64,000 nucleotides of DNA, taken from positions 49,756,501-49,820,500 of the forward strand of contig NC_091257.1 of the NCBI RefSeq assembly GCF_042477335.2, written 5' to 3'. A program made the position numbers and the translations under genes. The notes under the pieces are model-generated. The model was not told the origin of the DNA. It did no database searches and saw only the letters and a program-made list of their open reading frames with translations. Positions 24,369 to 37,300 of the stretch are shown here, piece after piece. The DNA comes from Ovis canadensis. Lineage: Eukaryota; Chordata; Mammalia; Artiodactyla; Bovidae. Within the stretch, counting starts at the first letter, position 1. The number at the start of each line of letters is the position of its first letter.

Positions 24369-25201
24369 AACCCTGAAAAATGTCTCTATTGACATCTCTT
24401 TCTAAGATAAACTAAGAGTAGCAAGAGTTGTGAATGGGTGAGGGGTTTATGCTTTAAAGCAAATGCGAACCCTCTCTGGGTTCCTCTCACACAAAGGGAT
24501 ACAGACTCTTAAATACAATAAACTTCCTTAAAAATCTGCCACCTAACAACTGTTTACATCATAGAAAAATAGCATTTTTTTTGGTAAAAAGAAATATAGT
24601 TACTTTGTTAAAATGGTCTATTTTACCAGCAATTATTTCTCATATAAAGAACTTCTAGACATCCATACAGGAAATAAAAATAGATAATACTGAGTGCAAA
24701 GCAGACAATGGCATGTTTGCAAAAGATCAGAGCGTCTCATTGCCGATAAATAATACTCTTGTCCATCATGGTACAAGGTTTCATCTTTTGGAAACTTACA
24801 AGCTACCGCTTTCATTTGCTGATGGCAAGTTACTTAATAGGTAAAGTGACTTCAGCAGCAGAAGGCCAAATTGATGAGAAATGGATCATACATAGGTGTT
24901 CACATTTCCCGGAAACTCAAAGTGCTGAAACACTAGCAATGGCCTACGTCCCCCAAACTCCCGAAAGTGAGCGTGGGCAGCAGGCCACAGGGATGCGAAG
25001 GGGGATTTATGACATTCTTGGTCCTTTCAAAATCATTCATTAAACCACCCACATTTGAGTTTTCACATATAGCCAGATTAACACCAAACGCTCTATCAAC
25101 TGGGCTAAATCCATCATTAAGGAGGGTCCTTGTAACTCTCTTCTAAATATAGGTATTAACCCTTCATGCTATAAAAACAGATGCTTTCAACAGACTACTG
25201 C

Positions 25202-25207
25202 TTTATT
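25202..25207 (-). terminator. JCAD: candidate poly(A) signal AATAAA, proximal
   Basis: The minus strand reads GGAAATAAAGC about 150 nt after the JCAD stop codon, followed by a T/G-containing stretch (GTCTGTTG). It could give a short 3'UTR isoform. Confidence 0.35.
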
Positions 25208-25355
25208 TCCACAGAGTGACTCTGTGGAGTCGATGTGTGTCCTGGCCATGGGGAAGGATGGCCCAGTGAGGTTCCTCCCAGGTGGGGGGGCTGAGGCCAG
25301 CTTGGGGGGTCACCCATCAGCAAAAGACGCGGCCCCACACTCCAGCGGCGTGCCA

Positions 25356-25390
25356 TCACACCCTCTCCACCCTGCTTGGGTCATAGGAAT
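25356..25390 (-). CDS. JCAD: JCAD exon 4, coding part (last 11 codons and stop)
   Basis: The acceptor is a textbook pyrimidine tract ending TTTTTCTGCAG at 25391. With the last G of exon 3 the frame reads DSYDPSRVERV and then TGA at 25358..25356, identical to the human C-terminus as I remember it. Only 35 nt are coding, which is too short for an open-frame search to find. The final E-R-V fits a class III PDZ ligand pattern (acidic residue at -2, hydrophobic at 0). That role is inference. The rest of the exon is 3'UTR. Confidence 0.93.
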
Positions 25391-28300
25391 CTGCAGAAAA
25401 AGGAAACAAAAGAAAATGAGTAGCATATTCCACTGGTCTGCTTTCTATTTAATCCTCAGGCCAGAAATAAATGTGTAGGGAGCCAGGCCCACAGGTGTCG
25501 AGATGTTAATTTTCAGACATCTCACTGACCTTATTTTTCACCAAGGAGTAAACGGCTATCATCTAAAGGCTGTTTTGAAGGAACGGGTATGACCCATGCC
25601 TAATCACAGATGGGAAATGGGGGCAGCTTAGTATTTTGACCGTCCCTTCCTGTTGTTCACAGGGAACATAATTCACTTTAACTGCAACTCTTGTAAAGCA
25701 GTAGCAACGCTTTCAGCTGATACTAAGCAGGATACTGCGTGCATGTACGTTGCAACTCTAAGGAAAGCTTGCCGTGGGACCAGTGATGTCCCAGGGGGGC
25801 CTGAAACCCTGAGAACTGGGCCTGGTGATGGCAGGCCTCCTGTCTCTGACCCCACAGCCAGCACGCAGGCCCCAGGCTGCAGGCTCGCCCACCAGCCTTC
25901 CACACACAGCAGTGCGTGTGAGTCTGAGTTGCCATGCTGATCCACTCTACAGCTACACACACCGCGCCCAACCGGCCCTGGTTTCCAAAAAGGGACACCA
26001 CACAACAGAACAATGGTCCTAGATTATCACTTGGGCTGTGGCTGGGCCCCTCGGGCATCACAGATCTCTGGGGTCCACGCAAACCTGAGGCTCACATGTG
26101 TACCTCCCACGGTCAGAATCTCCTCCCATGGCAGCTCAAAGGGCTCCTAAGTTCTTAAGAGCAAATACATAAGAAGTCTAGCAGGATGGTACAATTCAAC
26201 AGGTATTAAAACTATCAGAGCCATCTCTTCCTCAACCCATCTGGACAACAGTGCATTCTGAAGGCCACGCAGAGTCCCACTTCTCTGGCAGCAAGATATC
26301 TTGCTGTGTCCGCTGCACACCTTGACAACGGAGGAGGAAATGGCAACCCACTCCAGTATTCTTGCCTGGAGAATCCCCTGGACAGAGGAGCCTGGAGGGT
26401 TACCATCCATGGGGTCACAGAGTCGGATACGACTGAGCGACTTTAGGCTTCCCTGGTAGGTCAGCTGGTAAAGAATCCGCCTGCAATGCAGAAGACCTGG
26501 CTTAGATTCCTGGGTTGGGAAGATCCCCTGGAGGAGGGCATGGCAACCCACTCCAGTATTCTGGCCTGAGAATCCCCTGGACAGAGGAGCCTGATGGGCT
26601 ACAGTCCATGGGGTCGCAGAGTTGGACGCGACTGACACTTACACCACACACCTTCTTGACTCCTTGGGATGTACTTATGATGAGACGCCACAACTGCGAC
26701 AACTAAGACAGTGTTTGCTGCACTTGGGGCAGGCTCTGCTTTTAGGAAGGGGTCTGCTGCTGCCCGACTCTGTGCAGCCCCATAGGCAGCCCACCAGGCT
26801 CCCCCGTCCCTGGGATTCTCCAGGCAAGAACACTGGATGGGTTGCCACTTCCTTCTCCAGTGCACGAAAGTGAAAAGTGACGGGGTATGCTGCTCCTCAA
26901 ACGCTTACAGCACCAAGTGTTCATCTTGTTGGAAGCAGGCAGATCCCATGAACAAGCTGCCTTCTGCAGGTCTACACTTAACACCCACGGTGACAACACG
27001 GGTCTTAGCGGCTGAGCCCCTCTCTGGGCTCAGCTGGCCTCATTCAGTGCTGATTCTGGGGGACCCCAATGAGCGAAGATGAGATGGAAGCGGGTGGTCA
27101 CGAATGGATGAAAGGGCACGCTGGCGGCGGGGAGAGGCCTCGAGAGGCTGAGCCTCCGGGGACACAGAGCCCGGCCCTCAGCAGCCCACCTGAGGGCAGG
27201 TACGTGGAGACCGACCTACAGAACACGCCTGCAGCCCGACCCCCACTGCTGAAGCTGAGGGCCCAGAGACAGAACCACAGAGAGAAATCAGTATGACCAA
27301 GGACTCCTTCTTTAGACCATGGAGGGTCGAGGTTCAATAAAAATACAACGTGAGCCGCAGTATGTTAAAGTTTTTAGTAGCCATGTTAGGGCAAACAAAA
27401 GGAAGCAGGTGAAAATAGTTTCAATGGTGCATTTTATGTCACCAAATATATCCAAAATGTTATCATTTCAACAGGGTAATCAATAAAAATTATTGGGACA
27501 TTTTAGTTTAGTTTTTTTTTTTTTTTTGGTGATGTCTTTGAACTCTGGCATGCGTATCACACATTTACAGCCCATCTCAATTGGGATGAGCCATCTTTCA
27601 AGCACTCAGGAGCCACATGTGACCAGGGGCCACCATACTGCCGGCAGAGGTGCCGGAGAACAGGGAAGTCATGCCCCTCCTGGTTCCTGTGGGCCTTGTG
27701 TTGGGGGAAGACAGATCACTAAGGCCCACCCTGGTGGGTATTTCACGTATGAACACCCTCGAAGGCTACCGCCTGTGAGGATGTGCTGACGCCCAGCCGC
27801 CTAATGGCATCACGTGGCTCCTCTCAAGCTTGCCCTGGTTATCCCCACCCCAGGCCCGAAGAGGACAGGTTGTCCCCACTCCTCCTGAATGTGTACCAGG
27901 AGAGCGGCCAGCAGAGGTGGACGGGACCAGACCAGCAGGCTCGGACACCGATGCACCCGGATTAGGCTTCTGACATAATCCATCCAGCAGAGATGGGAAT
28001 GCTGTGACCTGAATTAGTTTTGAGCTGCTGATTTCTTAGCCAGAGCTCCCCTCGACCGAAAAACACTAAATGTTAGCTGAAACGACTGTCTTTAAGCTGA
28101 AGGCAGGTCTTTATGATATGATGGGTACATAACACAGATAATAAAGTTCTAGAAGGATGTGTGTCGGGGTGGGGGGGCGGTGGTTTACAGATATATGAGG
28201 TACAATATTGCTTGAAAATTCCAGAACAAAATTTGAATCTAAGTGGGCTGTGAGTCTGGGGCAGTGAAGCGGGTCCCATACCCTGAGGTGACAGAGGAAA

Positions 28301-31300
28301 GGCAGGGGTCGGGCGAGGATGGAGATGATGACTTTTGTGTTTAAAATGATAAAAATACATCAAAAGGAAAGAGTGCAAAAGCTTATGAGCAACAAGGCTT
28401 TCATACCTCGATTAAGGCCTCTCAGAAGGACTGGCTTTGCAGTGAGACCTGGTGACCAGCATGTGGAAGGCTGAAGGGGGTACCTGAGTAGCTGCACACG
28501 TGAGGAATTGCCCTCATGGGTCTCACTATGTGGCCACTTCAGGAAGCCATCACCTCAAGCTCTCTGCCTTGAGATTTTTGGTCATCTTATTGTGTATTAA
28601 ACAGCAAATGCACCAAACGGAGTGGCAAAAAAGCAATTAAAAATTTCTAATGGTTGGAAACTACAGCTACAAAATAGATAATAAAGTCACAGGTGAGGGT
28701 GTCTGAATGGCTGGTTAAAATGGAAACTGACATTATCTGGGGGATTTCAGATACCCGTCTGACCCCATTCACATGCCGGATGCTCAGGCTGAAAATTGAG
28801 GGAGAGCTGAATGGAACTAGAAATTTCATAACACATTCCCCAAAATACATGGCCATGGATGGAGGCATGGAAATCTTTACAAACTGATGTTTTTCTTTTA
28901 ACAGGATGCATCTCCCTTTAAAATTCTTGTAATTCTCAGGAGGACTAACACTTTCAGCCTGATTTACTTTACAGATAAGAAACTCACTTTAAAAGCCTAT
29001 GGCATAGGGGACATTCGTACATCTACGGCTGATTCACGTTGATAGTCTGACAGAAAACAACACAATTCTGTAAACTAATTATCCTTCGATTAAAAGAAAA
29101 AGCCTATGATGGCTTTCGAACCAGCATTTAGAAGCCAGGGGGTCTATTTTTGGTGGGGGTCGGGGGAAGTCTCCTGCTGCAGCCTCACGACGGCTCACAG
29201 ATGGGCCACGGAGCTTTTTCCATGTAGCGGCCAAGGCCCCACACCCCCGCTGTTCTTTCCTGCAGCAAAGACCAACGTGGTCACTCAGATGACCCAGGAG
29301 GGCCCTGACAGACGGCTTCTGTCGATCCTGGATTCTGTGAGAGGGTGGGAGCATTAAGGATCTCTCCGCATTTGGGAGAAAACTGAAAAAATGCAAAGGA
29401 GATTTTTTTTTTAATTGAACAAAAATTTCGGGATTCTTCCAGCTGAAACAAGTGATCTTTTCCATCTCCTTTTAAACCCGATTTCAAAACAGGAAGCAGA
29501 GCGGCAGGGGTGGGGAGGACCACCCAGTCGGGGCAGCTAGGCAGATGGAAGGGCCTGGCTGCCAGGATGGGCTGGGGTGGAGGCAGAGCCAGACCACTGA
29601 GGACGGGGCACCCTTGCCCCTCCTGGCAAAAAGGCCCCTTCCAGTCGGTAGTTCAAGATGGATGCCTCCGCTCCTTGAACCATGTCTAGGGAATATAACT
29701 GGTAATATCATTGATAACCCCCAGGCCTGGACCAGAAATTCCCAGGGCTCTCTCGCCTGCTCTTGTCAGAGCTGGGAGAGTGAACTGGTGTGTGGGGGCA
29801 CCATGTCCCTGCTGTGAGAACCTGCCCCGTGGCCTATACAGTGAAGAAGACTGGAGAGACCCGTGAAGATGAGAATACGCGGGGCTTCGGGTCTGCAGGA
29901 GGCTGTTGCCAGAACTGGCTCCCCTGGGCCGAGTGATCAGAGCTGAGGGGATGGAAGAAACAGGGTGGGCCCATGAGCTTCGAGGGGCGCGTGGGCTGGT
30001 GCTGAGAAAGTGCAAACTGCTAATTCTGTCTAAACCTCTCAAGTCTTTCATGAATGGTGTGGTGGCGAAAAGAGATAACAACCGAGGACAAAGGATTCGG
30101 TAAGAATCCCAGGGCAGGAAGTTTATTGAATCACTTGGGTACGTCTTTTCTCATTAGGCTAACCAAGCAATGCAGGTTATTCGCGTCTTGCTTCACTCGC
30201 TTCAGTCGTGTCTGACTCTTTGCAACCCCATGGACTGTAACCTCCAAGCTCCTCCGTCCATGGGATTCTCTAGGCAAGAACACTGGTGTGGGTTATCATG
30301 TCCTCCTCCAGAGGATTTTCCCGACTCAAGGATCAAACTCACACCTCTCATGTCTCCTGCATTTGCAGGCGGGTTCTTTACCACTAGGGCCACCTGGGAA
30401 GTCCGAGGGTTATCTGGGGGAATGTCTATTATCTGGGGAGAGAACAGAATACAAACGCCCTAGTCTCCTAGGAGACCAATCAAGGTGCCTACACCCTGGC
30501 TGGCATAGCTTACTGACGTACCTCTTCAGAGTTAGGGGCCCCACAGGTGTTTATATAGGCAATTTTATCTAGTCACTTACATAGAAAATATCTATGAAGA
30601 CTGGATCATTTAAAATACACTGCAAGGTCTTACTATTAAGAGAGGCTTCTGGATAATTCTTGGGTAGATGACGACTCTTTGGGCACCATAATTCAGAGTC
30701 GATCTGATCTTTTGTGAATCTGCAGGTTTCATCATCTACCCACTGGGCATTTTGATGCTCTCAGGACGTCAAACGCAACCTGAACACCCGGCCCTCTGCC
30801 TGACTCCTCACCTGGGCAACAGAAGTCCCGGCCGCCGTTCTCCCTTCGTGCTGCTGGATGCCCGTCTACTTCCAGCGACAGAGCACCTTGGGGGTCGGAG
30901 AGCTCATGCCCGGTGCTGGGAGCCACCAGGCCTCCCGGCCACGCCCCGGGGCCCGTCTCGGCCTTGGGCTCCTCCTCGGAGTCCGCACCCCGGGACGTCA
31001 GGAGCCTCATCCGAGACACAGAGCTCACCTCCTTCATCCTCATCAGGCGGTCGGGGTCCGCCTTCCTGGGCGGGGAAACCAGCTTCTCCTGTAAACTTTC
31101 GATCACTCTGGAAGTGCTTCGGAGCTTCCTTTCTGAGAATGCCAAGTTTGGGGTCCTTTCTATAAAGTGGAACAAGGTGGACCTGAAGGGTGGCTTTGTC
31201 TCCACGTCCTTGGAAAGGAAAGGCTGGGACTCCGGGGGGCTGGGCGGAGGTTCGGGAGCCTTGCTGGGGACAGCCCCGTCCACACCCATGGGCTCAGAGG

Positions 31301-34300
31301 CCCAGGGAGCCTGCCGGGTGCTGTCCCTCTCGCCTACGAACAGAGGGCTCTTGGTCCAGCCGCACTTCCTCCTGCCATAGAAGGCGTCGGCAGGTGTGGT
31401 GGACTCACTGGGCTGGGCCAAGCTGGCCACTGCTTCCTGTCTGGGGGACTCAGGCCTGAGGGCACTTCCATCCGGCTCGGGGTGCCGGCTCTGCCCTGCC
31501 CTCTGGGTGCCTGGCAGCAGGGACTCCACAGCCACCTCGATGCCCAGGATCCTGGCGGCCCTGGCTTCGAGGGACTCATTTGGGGGGATTTCTATTGCAT
31601 TGGCATCACCCGGAGACCCCGCTAGCTGGCTGGTACTGTGCTCCTGCACCAGCGTCAGCCCCACAGACCTCAAGTCTGGTGCAGACAGGCCTCGGGATTT
31701 GCCGGCAAGAGAGACGGGTGCCCTCGTGCTCCCTTGCTCCCCACCGCCCGCCTTTGGAGGGCCGGCTGCACTCAGCTCCACAGCTCCGAGACTGCCAGGG
31801 AGCTCCTGGCTGGGCGGGGGCTCCTTCCGTGTCGCTGGATCGGGTGGGGGCTCGGGTTTTGCATCATTCAACCCAGAAGATATTGCTCGTTTCACAGGCC
31901 TTGGGCTGACTGCCAGCTGGGCCACCCTGTCCTCAACCTCTCGGTCCCCGTCTTCGGCAATCCAGCTCCCGGGGGGCGACAACCACACAGAACCTCTGCC
32001 TTCTGCCTGCCAGGGTCTGGGGGACCGAGGCCTCCCCTCCTCGCTCCAGCTCTCGGACTTGCTCTTAACTCTGCCTGGCCTGGTCCTGGGGTCCTCAGGC
32101 GCTGCGTCCTTCAGGAGGCCTGGCCGCTGGGGTGCGGGGCGGGCACAGCTCCCCCAGGGCAGCTCTGTGTCACTGTCCTCGCTGCCACTACCACCACTGC
32201 TGCTGCCACTGCTTCCTTCCTCCTCCTGAAGCTCCTTGTTGAAACTTTCTAACTGGCTGATCAAGTCCCAGGGGCGGCGGCTCACGGGCTTCAGGAGGAA
32301 CTGCCCGAACAGCTGTCTACTGTTGCAGGGGCCCGTGGTCTCCCCCTTGATCACCTCGGCCCTGGACACGGGGCTGGCTCGGCGCCCAGGGCCATCAGAG
32401 CCCTGCTGACCCAGGCTGGCCCTCGGCGTGGGGCCCTGGTTCTGGGGCCAGGAAGACCCAGAGAAGGCGCTGTTGCTGGATGGGCTGAGGGACCCTTGAC
32501 TTTTCGGGGAATGAGCCCCGGGCCTCTGGTTCGGGTCACTGGACGCCAACGCCATGTGCATCTGAACCTCGAAGGGTGCGGGGTCCAAACACCTTGGAGG
32601 CAGCACGGGGTTGGGGGAGCCCCCTGGCCTCTCCCCTGGGAGGGGCTGCAGGCTCTGAGATTCATGAGCGAAGCTGGTTTGTGTTTGCTGGTCTCGGAAG
32701 TGGTACCCAGGCCACGGGCCGGGCCATGCGAGCGCATGGTGCTTTGTAGGGTTGGGGAATCTGAGGTCGTCTGCTTGCCGGCCCCGTCCCGGGCCCCCCG
32801 GGTCTGGTCTTGGCAGCTCTGTCCTCGTGGCCATGCTGCCTGTGAGTGCCTGGAGCTCCAGGTCGGTGGAGGACAAGCTGAGCACACTCTGTTCTTGCAA
32901 TGCCGCGCTCTGCTTCAGGTCATTGTTGTTTGTGTCCGTACCTGGCAGCTGGGACTCCGATTTCACCGGGATGGAAACCAAACAAAAGATCGTCTCGCTC
33001 GTTTTTTTCTTTGAGCTTCTCTTGGGCTGCAGCCCTGTCTCGAACTTTCTGAGCTGGGTCTGCATCTCGCAGGAACTCTCGCCCTGGGGGCTCGGGGAGG
33101 ACACCAGGCTTTCTGGATATTCGCGTGGGCTGCCGCTCACGTCCGGCTGCTTCCTCTGTGTGACAGTGCAGGGGTCTCTTTGGTCAGGAGAGCTGCCGTC
33201 CTCTCCATTCCTGGGGGGCTGGCCCCACAGCCATGGGGGGCTGGGGTCAGCAGGGGCGGGACCCCTCTCCTTCCCTGATGGGCGCCACACGGCCCCCTCC
33301 TGCGGCAGGTCTCTTGGGTCAGGGGCAGGGACCGCACCATCCAGTCTCACATCTTCCCAGAATCCATGGGGTCGGGGTAGTTTAATGTGTCGTATCCGTG
33401 GGTCATCGAAGGGAATTATCAGGATGGAGCTGTCGTAAGCCGTGGTGGGGTGGGGCTGTGGGGGGATGCCCACAGAAGAGCATGGGCTGGCCCCCCACTC
33501 ACTCCCAGCTCCCCGAGAGCCAGAAAGAAGCTGTCCGCCAGCAGCGGGCTTCTCCATCGGATGCTGCGGTACACGGCGGCCTCCACCCTCATGCCTGGGC
33601 ACCACCTCCTCGGGGCAGGGGTGTGTGGCGGGCTGCGGTGGCGACTTGTACGAGGGTGGGGGCACGTACACTGGGGGCTCCAGGCCGGGGTCAGGCCCGT
33701 AGAGGTCCTGCCTGGCACTGTTCGTCCTGGCTGAGTGGGCAGCTGGGTCCGGCTGCCTGCTGTCTGTGTAGCTGCCATTTTCTGCTCCGGCCCTGGAGTG
33801 TGGCTGGGAGCCGTAAGATGGGGGCTTGAGGGGTCTCCCAAACCTGGGCTGGGGCAAGGGGGCCGAGGTGCCAGCCTTCTTGGGGTTCCTGGTGGGTTCC
33901 AAATTGGAAGCACCATTTGGAGGCTGAAGTGGCACTTTAGGGACACCTGGTAAATGGCCATCGCTCAAAGGGATGGGGACCTCCACGCAACTCAGGCTCT
34001 CGGGGGAAAGGACTCGAGGCAGTGATTGGGACTTCCCTTTGCTCTGGGAGGCCAGCCCGTGCTCCCCAAGCATGAACGGGTACAGGTCCTGAAACAACTT
34101 CTCGCCAACACCGTCCGACATCTGCCTTCCTAGTCTCGGGGGCTGGTTCCAGCTTCCAACACTGACGTCCTGCCATCTGGCGGGACCCGCCATTCCCAGC
34201 TCGTCTTCCCAAACAGTCTTCTTGATCACGTGCTCAGACCTTCCTCCAACTTCCCAGGGACCCTCCCTCGGGTGCGCGGGCAGGCTGGGGACCGGGCCTC

Positions 34301-37300
34301 GGCCCCCTGGGTCCTCCCGGGCCTCCTGCTCTCTTCTCCTCCAGTAGGCGTGGCTGCGGCCGGTCAGGGGCTGCGAGGACCACGCGAGCACCGGCTGATG
34401 GTAGAACCTGCGAGACAGAGGGCCACAGGTTACACCTGGAGGAAGCCCACAGGAGCAGAGCGCACCTCTCTGCCTATGGGACCGTGTGCCAGGTCAAACT
34501 CAGGTCAGAACCTTTGAAAGATACAGTTCCAACCACAGGACTCATTCACTTGAAAGAAACTGTGGCCCAGGAATTACAGCTGGAAGGCAGCCACATGTTT
34601 TGCCATCGCAGACTTAAGAGTGGCAGCGACATGCTGCCCACAAGAGCATTAGGGCTAGACTTGGACCTGAGTGGCGCCTGAAATGCCCAAGAGACATGGG
34701 TTTCGCAAGTGTGATCCTGGGCCTCTGGGGTCCACCCCCAGCTCACACCGGAAGACCTTGCTTTCTGGGAGCAAGTCCAGGCACCTGCTTCCAGCAGGTG
34801 TAGGAATCCCACCCCTGATTCTGACTCTGAGGCCTGGGGGGACTCTGTAAAGGGCACTTCTAACAGGTCCCGGGTGCTGTGGCTACTGCTGATCCCGGCG
34901 ACCCCTGAGGACCATCAAGGCCGGGAGGCATCAACCATGACTACACAGCAATCCGGGGACCCCGCCACTCCCAACGCCCAGGCAGTATCCCAGCTCCGAA
35001 CTCTCAGAGTCTCAGGGGCAGGTGGAGTGCTCGGTGGGCCCCCAGCTCTTCCCAGCGTGTGACTGGGACGGCCCCTCGGCTCTAGCAGAGCAGAGTTCCC
35101 ACACCTCTGTGATGGTGGGAGCCACCCAGGGGGCTCATTAACTATACACATTACCAAGTCTCTGCCCCCAAAGTTCCAAGTCAATAGGTCTGGGTTAGGG
35201 TCTGGGTGTTTCCCTGGTGGCTCGGATGGTAAAGAATCCGCCTACCAAGCGGGAGACCTGGTTTTGATCCCTGGGTCGGGAAGGTCCCCAAGAGGAGGAA
35301 ATGGCAACCCACTCCAGCGTTCTTGCCTGGAGAATCCCAAGGACAGTAGAGCCTGGTGGGTTACAGTTTATGGGGTTGCAAAGAGTTGGACACGACTGAG
35401 GGACTATCTATTTTAAGCAAGCTGTCAGGGGCATCTTTTCTTCAGGGCGATGGGGGAAACACCGTTCAGACTGACTTTTGAGACTGACAGAGGAAGCGGG
35501 GTCTTGCTCGTGGGCAGAGCTCTCTGCCAGGCGAGGAAGGGCAGCACCAGCAGCACCCGAGGATAGCTGACCCCAGGCTGCCACACGCCGCCTGGCTGTG
35601 CATCAAGATTTCCTTGTGAGCCCAGGTCCCTCCCACCCCAGATGGAGGATTTAATCTGTCTAGCCAGGCGCCTAGTACCTCCTTGAATGACTCTAACACA
35701 CACCCTGAGTTGAAAATCACCCTTCTAATGGAGCCGAAGAAACAGCCTGAAGAACCCTGGCATACTGTGCAGAAATGTTAAGCTACTGCCCACAGGGAGC
35801 AGAGACTAGGGCTGTAACCCAGAAAACCCACTGGGCAGAGGGCAGCCTAGGGCGCTCCATGAGCTCGACGGGCCAAGGGCTAATCCAGAAAGGGTTCAAC
35901 TTTTCTTGAAACTGGAAAAGGTTTCAAGCAGCTAACAGTGCTGCTTGCTTTTCACATTATAGAAGAACTACGCATTCTGTCGTTTTCTGCCACCTATCAA
36001 CACATAAAGCAATTATCCTCCCATTAAAAGTAAGTAAATAAATAAAAATAGAAGGAACATGTAATTTATTGCTGAAAATTTGGAAAAATACAGGAAAGAA
36101 TAGAAATCAAACGTCACCGGCAGTCCGTCTACCAGAGGTAGTCACTGAGATTTACAGCTTCCAATGTTTGTGTGACGACGCGGGCTTTTCAAACAGCCTT
36201 AGTGTCATTCTACTAGGATCTGGCTTTACATGAATGTTTCCCAACAACTGTGTCACAAACAACAGCTGACGCTCACACAGCGGTGCCAGCTCTCCAGATC
36301 CTCACTAAACTCCCCCAGCACCCCTCTAAGGTAGGAGGAAATAGGCGCAGAGAGGTTCAATGACTCAAGTCACACAGCTTGCAAGTGGCAGGAGGAGAGT
36401 TCAAACCCAATGAAGGTGACCATTAAGCCCGTCAGCCACCACGTTCTACTTCTTCCAGCATAATGACGGATTCCTCAGGTGCACAGTTTCAGTGGGAGAA
36501 TAGTCTCTCGTGAGTCATGCTTTATTTAACCATCTCCCTGCTGTTGGACATCCTTGCTCTTGTTGTTCAACCGCTAAGTCGTGTTCGACTCTTTTGCGAC
36601 CCTAAGGACTGTAGCCCACCAGGCTCCTCTGTCCATGGGACTTCCCAAGCAGGAATACTAGTGTGGGTTGCCGTTTCCCTCTCCTGGGAATCTTCCTGGA
36701 CCAGAGATCAAACCCACGCCTCCTGCATTGGCAGGTGGATTTTTTCTACCACTAAGCCACCAGGAAGACTTGGATATCTGTGTCGCTTAGATCTAAAACA
36801 CTTTGGAGAAGTGCTATTTGCCATCACTGATCGTGTCTCAGGCTCTGGAGAATCAATGCTGAGAAGGCATCAGCAGGTCAGGGGGTCAGGTCCTCCCTGC
36901 TGCGCGATCTGCCCACAGCTTGGAGGAGAGCTGGTCCTGCTGCACTGTGCCCACATCTGACCATCAGGGCTCTTTTGTTTCTGCACTAGAGAAATGAAAG
37001 TAATCTCTCAATGGTCTCCATTTGCATTTCTGTGATTACTAGCGAGGATTACTGTTTTATGCACTTAAGTGCCATTAAACCACATTTTGTGGTTTGGAAT
37101 GATTTCTATGCCACAGTCCACTTTCCAGTTGACAGGATGGTATAGAATGCAGGGAGGATGCCCACCCCCCGCAGCCACAGCAGGGGACAGCCTGGGGACA
37201 AGGCACTGTGGGGGATGGGCTGAAGGTGGGACCCCACCCCACCCCCACCCCCCGCAACACACAGGCAGAAAGAAGGGCTGTTCTACAGGAGCTAGATGGT

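Larger units (their letters stand above)
21650..25355 (-). other. JCAD: probable JCAD 3'UTR (3' limit uncertain)
   Basis: This is the AT-rich stretch after the JCAD stop. It has no recognisable ruminant SINE or LINE over 3.7 kb, while the neighbouring DNA has one about every 1-2 kb. That fits a long 3'UTR, and the human mRNA has a long one from memory. It holds a TG-type microsatellite near 23,390..23,425 and a purine-rich tract at 23,855..23,915 (pyrimidine in the mRNA). Candidate poly(A) signals are listed separately. Which one is used cannot be decided here. Confidence 0.5.
25391..30811 (-). other. JCAD: JCAD intron 3
   Basis: Bounded by GTGAGG (30811) and CTGCAG (25391). It holds three ruminant SINE pieces at 26.3-26.9 kb, an old MER-type DNA transposon relic at 27.3 kb and a SINE at 30.2 kb. 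The rest, including 27,660..30,180, looks like unique intronic sequence with no coding frame I can support. Confidence 0.85.

Noticed and set aside
31396..33829. Long plus-strand open frames (up to about 277 codons) opposite JCAD exon 3
   Set aside because: They are shadows of a GC-rich coding exon. The minus frame is recognisable as JCAD, with splice sites and conserved blocks; the plus frames have neither.
34389..34391. GTG as the start of the large minus-strand frame
   Set aside because: It is Val101 of JCAD. A splice acceptor lies 16 bases upstream and the true ATG is in exon 2.
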